From Leptasterias polaris (taxonomy: Eukaryota > Echinodermata > Asteroidea > Forcipulatida > Asteriidae), in NCBI GenBank assembly GCA_037783415.1, contig JAZGTN010000178.1:992001-1056000 (forward strand): a DNA stretch of 64,000 nt. The letters run 5' to 3'. The translations under genes were made by a program, and so were the position numbers. This document shows, piece by piece, positions 25,401-36,527 of the stretch (position 1 is its first letter; the number at the start of each line of letters is the position of its first letter). The notes under the pieces were generated by a model, which saw nothing but the letters and a program-made list of their open reading frames with translations, ran no database searches and had not been told where the DNA came from.

Positions 25401-26999
25401 GACAAGGAACTGATGCTGGCCAAATTTGACAGTGTGCATAATCATCTCCTCAACATACATACTCATGACAACCCAATCTTTCAAAGATGTGCCCATGGAC
25501 CATTGCCAGAACGTGAATGGTTACAACCAGGTCAGAATATCTCTTCTTAGCAATTTAAACACTAAAAGTGAACAAAATCATGTTGGTACAACTTGATAAA
25601 GCTGCGCTTTATGCATTTTGTTTAAAATATCAGTGTTATTTTGAAAAAAATACTAAAATTCAAACCAATATCTTCAGTTTACAACAAAATTAATTACTTT
25701 TGTTTTTTTTACACAAATAGGAACCAAACCAGCACAAGAGGTAGGAAAGGTTCTTGGTTCCATATATCTTCGAAAGGACGTCCAGATGCTCTCCCCATCA
25801 ATGCAAACATCTAGTGTTGAGGCCTTTCATTCGGTCATCAATCACTTCGCACCCAAAATGTTTGTGTTTTCATTTGAGGGGATGCTGTGCAGGTTAGTGA
25901 TTAATATACTGTTGACAACCACTTGTACAATTAATTTACTGTAATAAAAAAGGCAGTTTAAAGAGTTACTGATTTATAACTCGACCTGAATTAAGTCAAT
26001 GACCTGAATTGACTTGAAAATGAGATGACTTGGGCCATGACAAGTGACTTCACTTGGATTCAGACAAATGTCATGGACGTGTCTGTAGTCTGTATACCTT
26101 TGTCTGTATTTTAAATCGCTTGCTGGCTTGGATGGCCCCAAACATTTTAATGTTTATCCTCTTGCATTTTTAGTACTATATATTTTGTCTAATCATACAG
26201 AATCTACTTGGCAGCTCTGCATTATAATGAGAATGCAGGACGCAGACAATCCAAGACTGCAAAGGGTGTTCTCCAGTACAACATTGTTTTTCCACGATCA
26301 AAGCAGGACACTGGGGGTTACACTGTTCAGAAGCTCCTGGTCAAAAGCACATATGGTAAGTTCAACTACAGTTTAATTTTACTGCCTGTAGCATTTTGGT
26401 CATTGGTTTGCACAATTTTATTGTGAAAGTGAATGATGATGGTAGTTGATCAATATACTTATGCATACCTTCTACTACTCAGTGCCATATGTGCTGTAGC
26501 TCCCTATACTTAAAAACTGAAAATTAGATTAAGTCCAACAGAAGTCGTCACTTGTTTTGGAAATTGGAATTCATTCACATGATTTTTAAGGAAAAAGTTG
26601 AGTCTCAGTGTTTGATTTTATAGAGTGCATGTTTGCATATTTGTATTAATTTCAGACTATGCGAATAGAGTCATAAAAAAGGCTGCACTTCTATGCCAGG
26701 AGAGAGACAAGACGTCCAGGGAGATGTATCCACAGCTAGTCTGTAATCCTGGCCCAATATCTAGCACTCGGACTCGACCGGATAAGAACACTGCAGTAAA
26801 TACTTTTGTCTCAAGGTTTAGTAAAATAACACAACCGGTAGCTAGAACCCAACCTGTGCAGGAATTAGCCATTGCAGCATCTCAAGGGGTATCGGGTACT
26901 GTTCAGGTGCCAGTTAAAGCGAGAGGGAAGAGAAAGAAAGGACCCGAGGATATGCCACAAAGCACCACACGAGGGAAGAGAGGGAAGAAAACCAAGTAA
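19460..26999 (+). CDS. THAP/Kolobok-type transposase, 12 exons
   Basis: Exon 1 (19460-19834) starts MPASCVVGGC and encodes a THAP zinc-binding DNA-binding domain (C-x4-C, FPRNP, W, C-x2-H, MGLKRNFRLKPGSVP). Further exons by GT/AG and phase: 20556-20639, 20938-21044, 21557-21716, 22774-23008, 23492-23848, 24371-24566, 24902-25100, 25285-25530, 25721-25892, 26201-26355, 26656-26999 (TAA). From exon 4 to the end every junction keeps frame. The RNase H-like core shows a cysteine-rich C-x2-C module, GTDMRADSMGHSAKYG, VTDRHRQ, YDVWHVAKG and SSVEAFHSVINHF, the likely catalytic/structural carboxylates. A basic KRKK tail closes it. The exon 2/3 join is out of phase in my model, so one small exon is misplaced or the copy has a minor defect. 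Kolobok is assigned from THAP plus core; TIRs were not found. Confidence 0.75.
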
Positions 27000-28310
27000 A
27001 CAGAAGATTGTCCAAAAAGAGCCTTGCAACCTTGAATGTACTTGTAAAAATTTTTAAGCACACATGAAGTGTGCATACAGTGTACCTAAAGTACTTTTAC
27101 ACATGCTCTACACGTACAAACTTATACATACACACTGTATGCATGTACTGCAGGTTGATAACTTTGTCACCTCAAAGATGATTTTCAATCGGCCACCATA
27201 AAACAAATTAAAAGAAAGTTACGTACCAGATCACAGCTAATTTTACCATCCAGTGTGAATTGGTCAAACTCATAGGTTCTCTTTAAGATGATGGATTAAT
27301 TCGTTTTGATATGGTGAAGTATGAGACTAGTTTTTATTTGGTCATTTAGCCTACTCCAAAGTTCTGCTCCTCTTTATTTGAATGACCTGTCCAGTAGCAA
27401 GTAAACACATGGGAGTGTATAGACAGTTCACTCCACTCCCCGACCCCTAGTATTGTAACTGTAAACTGATCATTTTTAAAGTAATGAATACGGTTAATTA
27501 GTCACAAGATCTTTTAGAAGAAATATATATGTGCCATCTTTTATTTGTTTAATAAGGTACATGTAAATTGGTATATTTAAACTTACAGTACTTCTTTTAA
27601 TAAACCATAAGAAAACAATGTACAATGATATTACCCTTATTGATCAAGTGTGTTTACAGGTACATGTACATTTCCTGTAAACTACGATTTAGAAATGAGC
27701 CACTTTTCAAATGTATTGTACAAATTGTACCAATATTACAACTCCTTATTTCCATCCACGTGCTTGATGTGTGGCACGTCTTCATTGTTGTTCTGAGAAT
27801 TTCATAAATTCTTCATAGTATTTATGTTTTGCTGGGGGGGGGGGGGGAAGAGTGACATGTGTTACAGTACAGTTTTTGAGGGGGGATCCCTCTGCAACAC
27901 AGGCATAGCATAATGTTTGGCAAGAATAAAATACATTTATTGAGCTGGATGACAGAAGAAATTGGTGTTGAATTTTATTTAATATATTATGGTTTGGGCT
28001 TACTAATCAAACAGATAAATTCCCTTGTCCCTTAGCAAATTGTTCTGATTTGAAACCTAGAGGTTATACACAAGCATTGCAAAAGTTTTAGCACTTAACA
28101 ATTCTCATGTTAAAAATCCAGTACAGAAAAGGTTCAGCCATTAAAAACAACACACTGAAATACAGATTCAAATTGTATTCCGAATCAAGTGACTTTATAC
28201 AAGAATTACATGTACATGTATTCACTTCCATCAAATACAGTAGTTTGTAGATTTTCAACATCAGAATAATTCAAAACACTTTGATAAACCATGTACTAGG
28301 CAAATTGTGT
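27000..28310. other. No gene seen; 3' flank between convergent genes
   Basis: Contains TACATGTA-rich sequence and a G-run (27833-27847). No gene is visible between the Kolobok stop and the P2X7-like stop. Confidence 0.4.
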
Positions 28311-28313
28311 ACC

Positions 28314-28495
28314 CAGGGCCCAATTTCATAGAGCTGCTTAAGCACAAAAAGTAGCTAAGCACATCAAAATTATGCTTACCAGAATAATTACCATTTCACA
28401 TGTACAATCTGTGACTGTATCCTGCTTATTTTTGCTAAGCAGAAAGTTGCTAGACAAAATTCTCTGCTTAAGCAGCTCTATGAAATTGGGCCCTG
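28314..28495. mobile_element. Palindromic MITE, GGGCCCAATTTCATAGAG family
   Basis: About 31-bp near-perfect terminal inverted repeats: CAGGGCCCAATTTCATAGAG ... CTCTATGAAATTGGGCCCTG, with GCTGCTTAAGCA just inside each arm. No coding capacity. More diverged relatives of the arms are seen at 11400 and 23183-23370, so the family is dispersed through the window. Confidence 0.75.
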
Positions 28496-28652
28496 GTCTG
28501 ATACTTCATGGAGGCAATTGTGTCTCCATGGCCCTTGGTCATTGCCTTGGTACCCTTGAATGAATACAAATTAAAATTCCCTCAAAGAAGTGCCCTTTTC
28601 TAAGGAAAAACTGCCTTGCCCTTACAAGAACAAGTACATGTATCGGGCCTGG
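28496..28652 (+). repeat. Dispersed repeat, GGCCTGATACTTC family, copy 3
   Basis: Abuts the MITE at 28314-28495. Shares CTGATACTTCATGGAGGCAA, CTTGGTCATTGCCTTGGTACC and AAGTGCCCTTT with the 10162 copy, and ends CGGGCCTGGTG just before the P2X7-like stop codon. Confidence 0.6.
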
Positions 28653-28664
28653 TGTACCTATTCA

Positions 28665-30326
28665 CTAATCAAGTGGTGGATAGCGAAATCCCTTGTACTG
28701 TCCAGTTGGGTTGGGAAAAGTTCTCCGGATGGCTTCCATGATGCATGACGGAAGAGGCACCCTGTTGAAACGGCCAAGGTATCCCCAACACCATCTGACT
28801 ACTTGCCGATAAGCAACATGACGATATTTTCTGAAAAAAATATGTGAAATAAAACATGATCAATGTTTTGTTCAACTCTGTACTACATGCATGTAGTATA
28901 TGTAATAGCAAATAGCACACTGATCAACCATGGAGGAAGAAAATTATGTACTAACTGATCAAGTGTCCCCTCAACTGCATCTCTTCCATAGTAAGCCCGG
29001 TACTGTAGATAGGCAGTCTCCAAGACACCAGGGTGGAGGCACACAGCTTCAAACCAATCATGTGAGCTTAGACACTGGTTTACGTCATTCAAGTCTATCT
29101 CTAGATCCACCATTTTGGCCCTTGTTCTGTTTTCTTCCTTGCAGCATATGCAGTTCACCAATGGTTGTTGGACACAGTGGCCACAGGAACACCTTTAAAG
29201 AACAATTGGATGAAGAATAAATGTGACAGAGCACAGACTAGGAATGAATGATATCAAGAGAAATATTGACAAGCTGTTTTGGGTACTTTATAGAGGACCA
29301 TCATTTAATAAACTAATTGGCCATTATAGGCTAACTTGAATATAGTCATAAAACAAAAGGGGCACTAATTTAAGTATACTATTAAAAATGAACATTGTTT
29401 TACGTGGTGACTATTGCAATAATATTCGGTCATAAAATCCCACCCCTGGCACCTCTCAACTGCTATGATATTTTATGGAACTTGCATATTGAAAAGTATA
29501 TCGCCACTTAATAACACTAACAGCATAATTGTTTTTAACAATACACAGGTACTAAGTGATGTAGGAAAAAATCCTGAAATAGCCTTCCACATTGACATCC
29601 ATTGACACCTATAAAGAAATGGTTGAAGAAAATTATTTTTAACTCTCCATACACTACCGATATGCAATGGGCTTAAAATAGAGCATGACATAATTTTTTT
29701 TTTTTTAATGGGTCTACTGTGCCAATAAAAGGGTTATTGTTTTGTGTAACTTATTACATGCAGGCACTTGACATGATCGTAATGGGTCGATCAGCCCCCC
29801 CCCCCCTCCCGTGAAAATCAACAAGAAGGCTTATGAATTGAAATACTGTTTACCGAAATGCTGCACTGGTTATGAGGTTACCGAAAACGGCACATAATAT
29901 TGTGCATCAGCAGTACAGTAGTAAACATGCATGTAGTATTCGTGAATCCCATGCAACGTATAGGTGACAGAACAGGAGCAGGCCTACGAACACCCTGTAC
30001 CAAATAACAACAATACACAGCCATGAAGTGATTCCATTTGCTTAGCCTCTCAATATAACTGAATAAACTAATTACCATGCCGTATTAAGCAGTCGGTCTT
30101 GGTTCCGCTCATCGTTCTCACCAGCTTCGTTGTCGGCAGCTACAGCAAGCGGCTCAAACCGGTATGGTTCTGCCCCACGAACCACTGCTTCGTCGTCACT
30201 TTCCTCCCCTTCTCTCTCATCGGGAGAGCTCCCCTCTACGCTATCACTATCATCTACAGTGCTTGTAGAGTATACCTCTTCTTCATCAATGCTAAATTCC
30301 TCCCAGGACCCGTTGCTATCCGACAT
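28665..30326 (-). CDS. P2X7 C-terminal-domain-like protein, three exons
   Basis: Exons 30076-30326, 28956-29192 and 28665-28830 join in frame (phase 2, then phase 2) to 217 residues. The first is acidic and Ser-rich (MSDSNGSWEEFSIDEEE). The rest carries the hallmarks of the cytoplasmic ballast domain of the P2X7 receptor: NTAWCSCGHC, CICCKEE, a VCLHPGVLETAYLQY segment, KYRHVAYRQVVRWCWGYLGR, then RVPLPSCIMEAIRRTFPNP and GQYKGF. In the receptor this domain binds zinc through clustered cysteines and also guanine nucleotide. Here it stands alone, with no membrane segments or channel part. All splice sites are canonical, and no stops or frameshifts are seen. It is convergent with the Kolobok gene. 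Function unknown; it could be element cargo or a host gene. Confidence 0.85.
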
Positions 30327-30379
30327 TTTAGAGGATTTTCCAGTCGTCTCTGCATAGAGGTGGTTCGTTAACCATTGCA

Positions 30380-30480
30380 ATGCGCATACACAACGCGGGG
30401 TAAACAAACACGACTCCCACTAGTGACGTCACACATTTTTAACCGAGATTGATGACGTCACGGGGCTTTTCGCGATTCTC
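30380..30480 (-). promoter_or_regulatory. CRE-containing upstream region of the P2X7-like gene
   Basis: Two perfect TGACGTCA palindromes lie just upstream of the first exon: GTGACGTCAC near 30423 and ATGACGTCAC near 30452. TGACGTCA is the known CREB/ATF binding site. On the minus strand the adjacent GTGGGAGTCGTGTTTG resembles GTGGGAGTTATAGCTTTG upstream of the Kolobok gene (about 19311-19330). No TATA box is evident. Confidence 0.4.
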
Positions 30481-30489
30481 GCCAAAAAG

Positions 30490-31140
30490 CACGTCTGAGG
30501 GGTGTTCGAAATGATTTTTTTAAAACATTTTAAAAACATTTTGATAAGATGTGAACTGTATGAACGTAAAGCATGAACACTTATTTATGGATTGTAGCAA
30601 ATAGTACTTCCTGTTTGGTCTCGTTCAAGTACTTCTTTAATCTTTGACAGCAACAGCATGTAGTTGGCAAATATTCCTGCAAATAATTGCGCACCATTGC
30701 TGCCATCAGCAAATTATTTATATTTTTTTTACTGAACACAAGTTTACTGACATGTTGTTTTTCTTGGTCGTACATTGTATTTAGCTGCATTATTGTATTA
30801 GCCCATCTCAGTACCTAAAAGCAAAACAATATTTAACTAGACATGAATTTGTTACGAACAAATACTGGGGTTTCGGCTTCCTAATTGTCAAGAATTATAG
30901 TCACATTTGAACAGTAATTAAAAAACGAAAACTGGAAATTGTTGTGTATTAATAAGCTTACCGTTCACGCACGGTTCCTAAATTACATTCTCATTGCCAT
31001 TTGCCAAACTATTTATCGGATCGGATTTTCGATGGGCCATACAGCTCATTCAAGTCAATCCGAACATCGAATCCGCAAGAGGGCGCTATACAAGTTCACC
31101 ATGAATGGAAGGTCCATTGAATAGCTTTATACTGTACATT
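30490..31140. other. No confident gene
   Basis: One minus-strand open segment (30581-30790) encodes a Lys/Leu-rich peptide with a C-C-C-C run (TTCCCCQRLKKYL). No domain or splice evidence. Confidence 0.35.
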
Positions 31141-31157
31141 GCTGTCCCTTGTAAAAA

Positions 31158-31335
31158 AGTACCATGGTTTTACCATGGTAAAACCATAGTAGTGTTCTCA
31201 TTGGTGGTACTCCTTTGGTTATACCATGGTTGTACCATGGTTGTGATGGTAAATCGATGGTATCTATGGTACACCTATGGTAATAAAGTGTTTTCATGGT
31301 AATGCCATGGTTATACATGTACCAGGGTATAACTA
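31158..31335. repeat. Palindromic ACCATGGT repeat cluster
   Basis: At least ten occurrences of ACCATGGT, TTACCATGG and related words in both orientations within 180 bp. CACTA-type elements usually carry such subterminal repeats, and this cluster sits just beyond the 3' end of the CACTA-type pseudogene. It is probably that element's terminal region, although no exact terminus was found. Confidence 0.55.
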
Positions 31336-31724
31336 TATGGTAAAAACATAACCTTGGAATATGTATAATTAAATGGCCTAAAGTTTTAGTGTTTAAACTG
31401 TCTGTACCAAAAACAAACCCTGTATTATTTTCCCAGTACTATTAATTAAAAGCAACACACATCAAAAGTCAAATTACATTGTTTCATCATTTATTACTTT
31501 TTAAACTCACAACCAATGTTTTTCCCAGAAATTAGCACCCTGAGGGAGTTACAAAATTATTTACATCTATTTAATCAAATACATTCAATTCATAGAAATG
31601 TCACTTTTCAAGTACTCCAGAGTGCAATTCAATTTGCAATTCAATGTCAGAATAATCATACAGTCGATTGTCGACAGAATCATCATTTGAAATATTGAAT
31701 TTATATACAAGTTGATAGTTTAAT

Positions 31725-33780
31725 TTAGTCACCTTCACATGTATTTGGGAGGTTAATAACATAATCAGTATTTTCAACTTTTACCAGCATTGCCTTCCTA
31801 CTTTTCACACCGCTATGCAATGCAACATAGGCACCTCTAGAAATAGCATGAATAAAACCAACACAACATCCAAGCTCATCATCAAACTCATTTCTTAAGG
31901 TCTGTTCAATTTCCAACTCTTGAACTAACAACATAACATGTTGTAGACAATCACAGTCACTACCAGCTCCACATACATGGTTCTTGAATGAAATAAGACC
32001 CACAATCTCTGCAATATGAATCTATCATAGCAATTCACATTAGCAGTTATTAAATGCTGCCCCAGCAAAGTTTCAATAGCATATCTAAAAGACTGAGTCA
32101 CAAAGAAAGTTTTAGGCAGTCCAAGGCATACCAATGTTGTACCACCCCTCACAATTTTTAGAACATTTTTTATGAAATGGGGACCACCAAGAAGCCTTGA
32201 AACATAACAATAATATGCAGTTCGTTCAGATGAAATCAATGGCGCATTTCTTTTTATATCTTGAAACCTGCAGATGGATTGAAAATGGATTGACATGTGC
32301 AGCAATAAGTGAGCATTAAATATTGCTTGTGTTGCGCCATACAATGGTTCCATATAAATAACAAATTTGTGGAGAAGAAAATCACACCATTGCAGAGTTT
32401 GTTTTGATATTTTGCATGTATTTAAATGAAAAATTGCACATGCAAGCATCAAACCAATGTGCCAAATATTTAGCAGGTAAAATGTCCTTAAGTATCAATG
32501 GAGAATACAACAAAAATGACCGCCATTCATTGGCCTTCCAAAATTTTAATTCAGATAAGGATCTTGGCAATCTTGTTATTTCTTTTGTAGCTTGTATAAA
32601 CTTTAGCCTTACGCATATATCTGTGCTACGTTTTCCCATATACCACTCGTTTGAACTATTTGATGGATTTAGCCACATTGCAACCATCCTCCTCACTGTT
32701 CCCAAACAAACTGCATGCATATAATCTGGAATAAAACTGGAGATTATGTTAAAGTTATTCAGAAATGACAGAATGCTGACTCCTTTCACTCCATCAATAC
32801 TTCTTCGAGATTCATCAGCAAGTATACTGGCACGCTTTGTCTCTTCTTCTTCACGCAGTGGAGGTGGAGGGTGCTTATAAAGATATTTCATACTGTTGGT
32901 TACATAATCACCTTTATGTTTACAAAAACCACAGCCGTAAAATCCATTAAACTGAATAAATTTCTGCAACATCGGTCTTGCAACTGTATCTACAGTGCAA
33001 ACAAGACAAAATACCACATTGTTGTTCAGTTTCCACACAAATCCTGTAGATGATAAGCTGTTGCACTCGTCAATGAATGGTTTTAAAAATATATTCATAT
33101 CTGGCTTTTTATCTCCAAACCAAAGAGCTGTCAGTAGAATATTTTCTCTACGCAGTTTCATTGGCAGTTCATTTATTGAACACAGAACTGGCCATATGCT
33201 AAACTTAGATGACTTAAAAATAGGCACACAATCAGTGTTCCACAACAAAGAAACATTTTTTGTTGTCAGACAAGAGACCATCATCAACAAGCTTCCGATA
33301 CATTGAACCATCTTGGATATCACATATATGATTTCCATCTGTAGTGTGGACTCGATTCATTAACAATGAACCAAGCCCATTTGTTTCCATAACATACTTT
33401 AATTGGGAAGAAAGAGGCATAACCATGAACAAATGTCCACTCTTCAAACTTTCATCTTTATCAAAAGCTTTGTTACAGTGATGACAATGATTTGGACAAC
33501 TGTCATCTGAACCTAAATATACCTGACAAGAACAGTAAAAATGAAATTCTGTAACACCTTTATACCCTGTGAAACTATTACCAAAAAGATACTTGGAGGT
33601 TGGCAAGCTGTTGGGACAGTGCATATTAATCAAATCTATATAAGGTCTTGTAGAGCAACCCCAGAAATATGGTGTTTCACAGAATAGCTCAGTACTGCCA
33701 GAAGACTATCCATCTTGTTTAAGTCACTCCCTTCTGAGGATACAGGCTGATCACCATTTTCCACATGCAATCTGAGGATA
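31725..33780 (-). pseudogene. CACTA-type transposase, multiply frameshifted
   Basis: Minus-strand coding moves through several frames. About 33780-33232 gives HHISGVALQDLI, CHHCNKAFDKDESLKSGHLF and KLVDDGLLSDNK. 33280-32382 gives SLLWNTDCVPIFKSSKFSIW, INELP, LWFGDKKPDMNIFL, GFYGCGFCKHKGDY, FIPDYMHAVCLGTVRRM (the DxMH-type core) and FWKANEWRSFLLY. 32452-31725 gives YMEPLYGATQAIFNAHLLLH and a C-terminal region. These blocks follow the TNP-like transposases of animal CACTA/EnSpm elements. Frame breaks near 33640, 33270, 32420 and 32000 show that it is dead, though the blocks are well preserved. Confidence 0.7.
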
Positions 33781-33808
33781 CAGGCTGATCACCATTTTCC
33801 ACATGCAG
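33733..33808. repeat. 38-bp tandem duplication
   Basis: TCTGAGGATACAGGCTGATC and the next 18 bases occur twice in tandem with a single difference at the end. It lies at the 5' edge of the CACTA-type pseudogene. Confidence 0.85.
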
Positions 33809-33809
33809 T

Positions 33810-35100
33810 GTGCGTATATTCTGCAACATGTTAAAAAATTATTAAGATTTACTACCCTGGTCTTGCACCGACCAAAAATTCATGCGCCGAGCTACTTATC
33901 ATAATTTGTAAACCCACAACTTATTTTTAATTATAACGTTTTGGGGGTCATGCAACTAATAGAGTGTGTAATTATAGGAACTTATCACAACCTGGGGGTT
34001 CTGGGTTTCAAGTTTTGAGGAGATTTGATAAATTTGGGCTTTAAAGTTGGTCCTATTTAGCTTGGGAATTGGAGGAGTGCCTCATGAAAACTGGCGGCAA
34101 GGCGGTTTGGGAAAAAACACATTTTCAGGGGTGTTTTTTTCTGGGGTAATTAGCAAAAATTCCAAAGAAATCTGAAGTTTAGTGGTCTGAAAATATATTT
34201 GATTGGTTTTCAAGAGGCTGAGAGACTTTTAACTATTTTTTGAGAATTTTTGAATATTTAGCATTTAGCATTGTTTGCTATGGGAGTCTATTTAGAGGGG
34301 TGAAACCATATAGTGTGTGGGCGCATTACATATATTTATGTTCTTCCTCCACTTCCGGGTAACGGGATCAGAAAAATGTGACTGGGTATTGAAATTGGCA
34401 TTCAGGTGCGCAGAGACCAGACTACATGGCACCGCGGCTGAGGCTGGTTTTCTTCTGCTGGAGATTCTGCTACTTGGTCCGTTGATGTATGGCTTGTTTG
34501 CTGTGAACCAGAGTTTTCCGTCGAGGATGACCATGGAGATGATGGTTCATCCTTCATCGCCTGGCGAGAGCGGCAAGGTTCTTGTCAACACCATTCCTTG
34601 CCATGCAACTTTCCGTTGGTACTTCCACTCTTACGGGGCTGCCGGGTCCTTGGCTTATGAATTGTTCCGGGCTTAACTCGGGGACTGTGCTGTGGGAGTC
34701 GCTGGTCGCGACTCGTCACTTATTTCTGACAAGTTGTTGAACCAGCCCATTGCTCCGTCTTCCTCTATGTCTGCTAACAGCTCCCTGTAGGTAGGGGAGT
34801 CCATAGGAATATACATTGTGTCTAGGTTGTTGCCATCCGGGCTGTCTTGTTTCTCCATGGTGTTTTTTCGTCTTATTTTTTTCTAGTAACTTGGACAAAC
34901 TTGTTTCTCTGCTTCTCTAGTCTATTCGGTATTGAAGTCACTCATTTTTTCCCTCGATCATGTATTGAAGTAGCTGCAAATGGTGCCTGTTCCTCACAGT
35001 CTTGTTCTTAAATTCACTAATTCCTTGGGGTTGCTTAGATGATTACATAATCTTTGACCAATCATATGGCTGGACTACAAGCTCTTGCCCAATCATTCTG
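33810..35100. other. No confident gene
   Basis: Open segments exist on the plus strand (34317-34676) and the minus strand (34673-34858, an acidic peptide beginning MEKQDSPDGNN), but neither has a recognisable domain. Confidence 0.35.
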
Positions 35101-35114
35101 ATGAGTTTTCAACT

Positions 35115-35594
35115 TCATGTTCCAGTATTGTCTGCTGTCATCATTATTAGGGACTCAGTGACAGACTCCTGGCAATTTGGGCATTGGTAGTATGCAATAA
35201 TAGTATGTATTGTGGCTGACCCATGCCCCCAGTGTACGCTCTGTACCTCATCCTGGAATCTGCAGGAATAGTTCTCGGCAAAATCGCAAACCAAGATAAC
35301 CCAGCTGTCAGGTGGTGATTTTGATATGTTGTGGAACTCCTTGCTTTGCCATGCTGTCGTAAACAGATGCTGTGAAATGGATTTCGCTGCTCCTTTCAAC
35401 TCTTTCACCAAATCTTCCAATGTCCCTTCTTTCATATTCAGTGCCATCTTGGATGTCTTCTTCCCTTTCTCTTCTTTACTATCTCTCTCTTTTGTGGGGG
35501 GTTGGAGGTGTGAGATATCTTCCCTCTTTTCCTGGTCGGCAAACCCTCTTTGCAATTTTGTTGACGTTACTGTGGTTGTGTACTCTTGAGACAT
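35115..35594 (-). pseudogene. Family X transposon-like gene, piece 4 (DFAENY core)
   Basis: The minus strand encodes a Lys-rich linker, then a conserved core: VKELKGAAKSISQHLF, TAWQSKEFHNI, WVILVCDFAENYSC, FQDEVQSVHWGH, TIHTIIAYYQCPNC and a MMTADNTGT end, where a frameshift follows (an EHEVENS-like continuation in another frame). An Asp at the end of a hydrophobic strand (VLVCDFAENY) is the classic RNase H-fold position. I know the pattern from large invertebrate families of uncharacterised, transposon-like proteins but cannot name it. It appears to be the downstream continuation of the pieces at 59.2, 49.0 and 39.9 kb. Confidence 0.55.
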
Positions 35595-35885
35595 TTTTTC
35601 ATGTTAAGAGCTGTCTTGCAAAAATTTTCTGCATAATTCCGGATGTAGTGGTAATAAATTGAAAAATTGATACAAGAACATGGAGATGACTACATCTCTC
35701 ATATTGCAGTTTAACATATTTGACCTCTCCAATTACTCCGTTCTATTGGTTGATGAAATATTTTGATGTGTTGATTTTTTCAACCAAAGCATGTCTGTGT
35801 AATGTGTATATGGTTCTCCATTACCATGGTGGCCTAGATCACCAAGTAGGATCCCTGACCGATTTGCGATTGATGGAAATGCGTA

Positions 35886-36254
35886 GTGAAGAAGATTTTC
35901 CATGAACGCATGGATCTCTTTGCAGGCCAGTTCAAGGAATTGATGCGAGCCGAGGCCAAGTGGTTGAAAACGACTGACAAAATTAATCTCAAGAAGCCTT
36001 CAACCGCAAAGCCCCCTTCTCAGCCTAAGAAGACGACGTTTACCATCCCTCGGCGCAGACCGGTGAAGGCAAACAGAGGGAGTTTTCGTGACCGTGCCGA
36101 CAACCCGTCGGGTGCGCGGCCCGCCCAGCCCCAAGCATTCTCCGGCCAGCAACGACAGCAGGCTGGCCGTGGTTTCCGCGCGCCTCCCCCCCCCCCGCTA
36201 TCCCGGGGGTTGGCGCAAGTGACTCCGCAGACTGGTGGCGGCCTCCCACCCTAG
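35886..36254 (+). pseudogene. Basic Pro/Gln/Arg-rich ORF, possible gag remnant
   Basis: A GC-rich island, unlike its AT-rich surroundings, encodes KKTTFTIPRRRP, RGSFRDRADNPSGARPAQPQ and an RGFRAPPPPP tail ending at TAG. A basic, low-complexity nucleic-acid-binding tail like this is seen in Gag-type proteins of retroelements such as DIRS, but there is no diagnostic motif. Its upstream frame is closed. Confidence 0.25.
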
Positions 36255-36527
36255 GACCCGTGGGGGGCCGTCTGCAAGACTTTCAATTTGAGTCAATCAA
36301 AGCATGAATGGACAGAAACATCCTCTGAAAATAAAAACACATAGGAATAAGTAACTGTCTGTACTAGTTGCCAAAAGAAAAACTAGAAATAAAATTACAA
36401 ATGGAATATTTGTTAGCACAAAGCCCACATTGTCAGAATGGTGTTGCAATTAATTGGTGATCACCATTTCTCCTGTGAATCACATGTACATCGACTATAT
36501 AACTCCTTAGGATCAAAGATTCACCTG

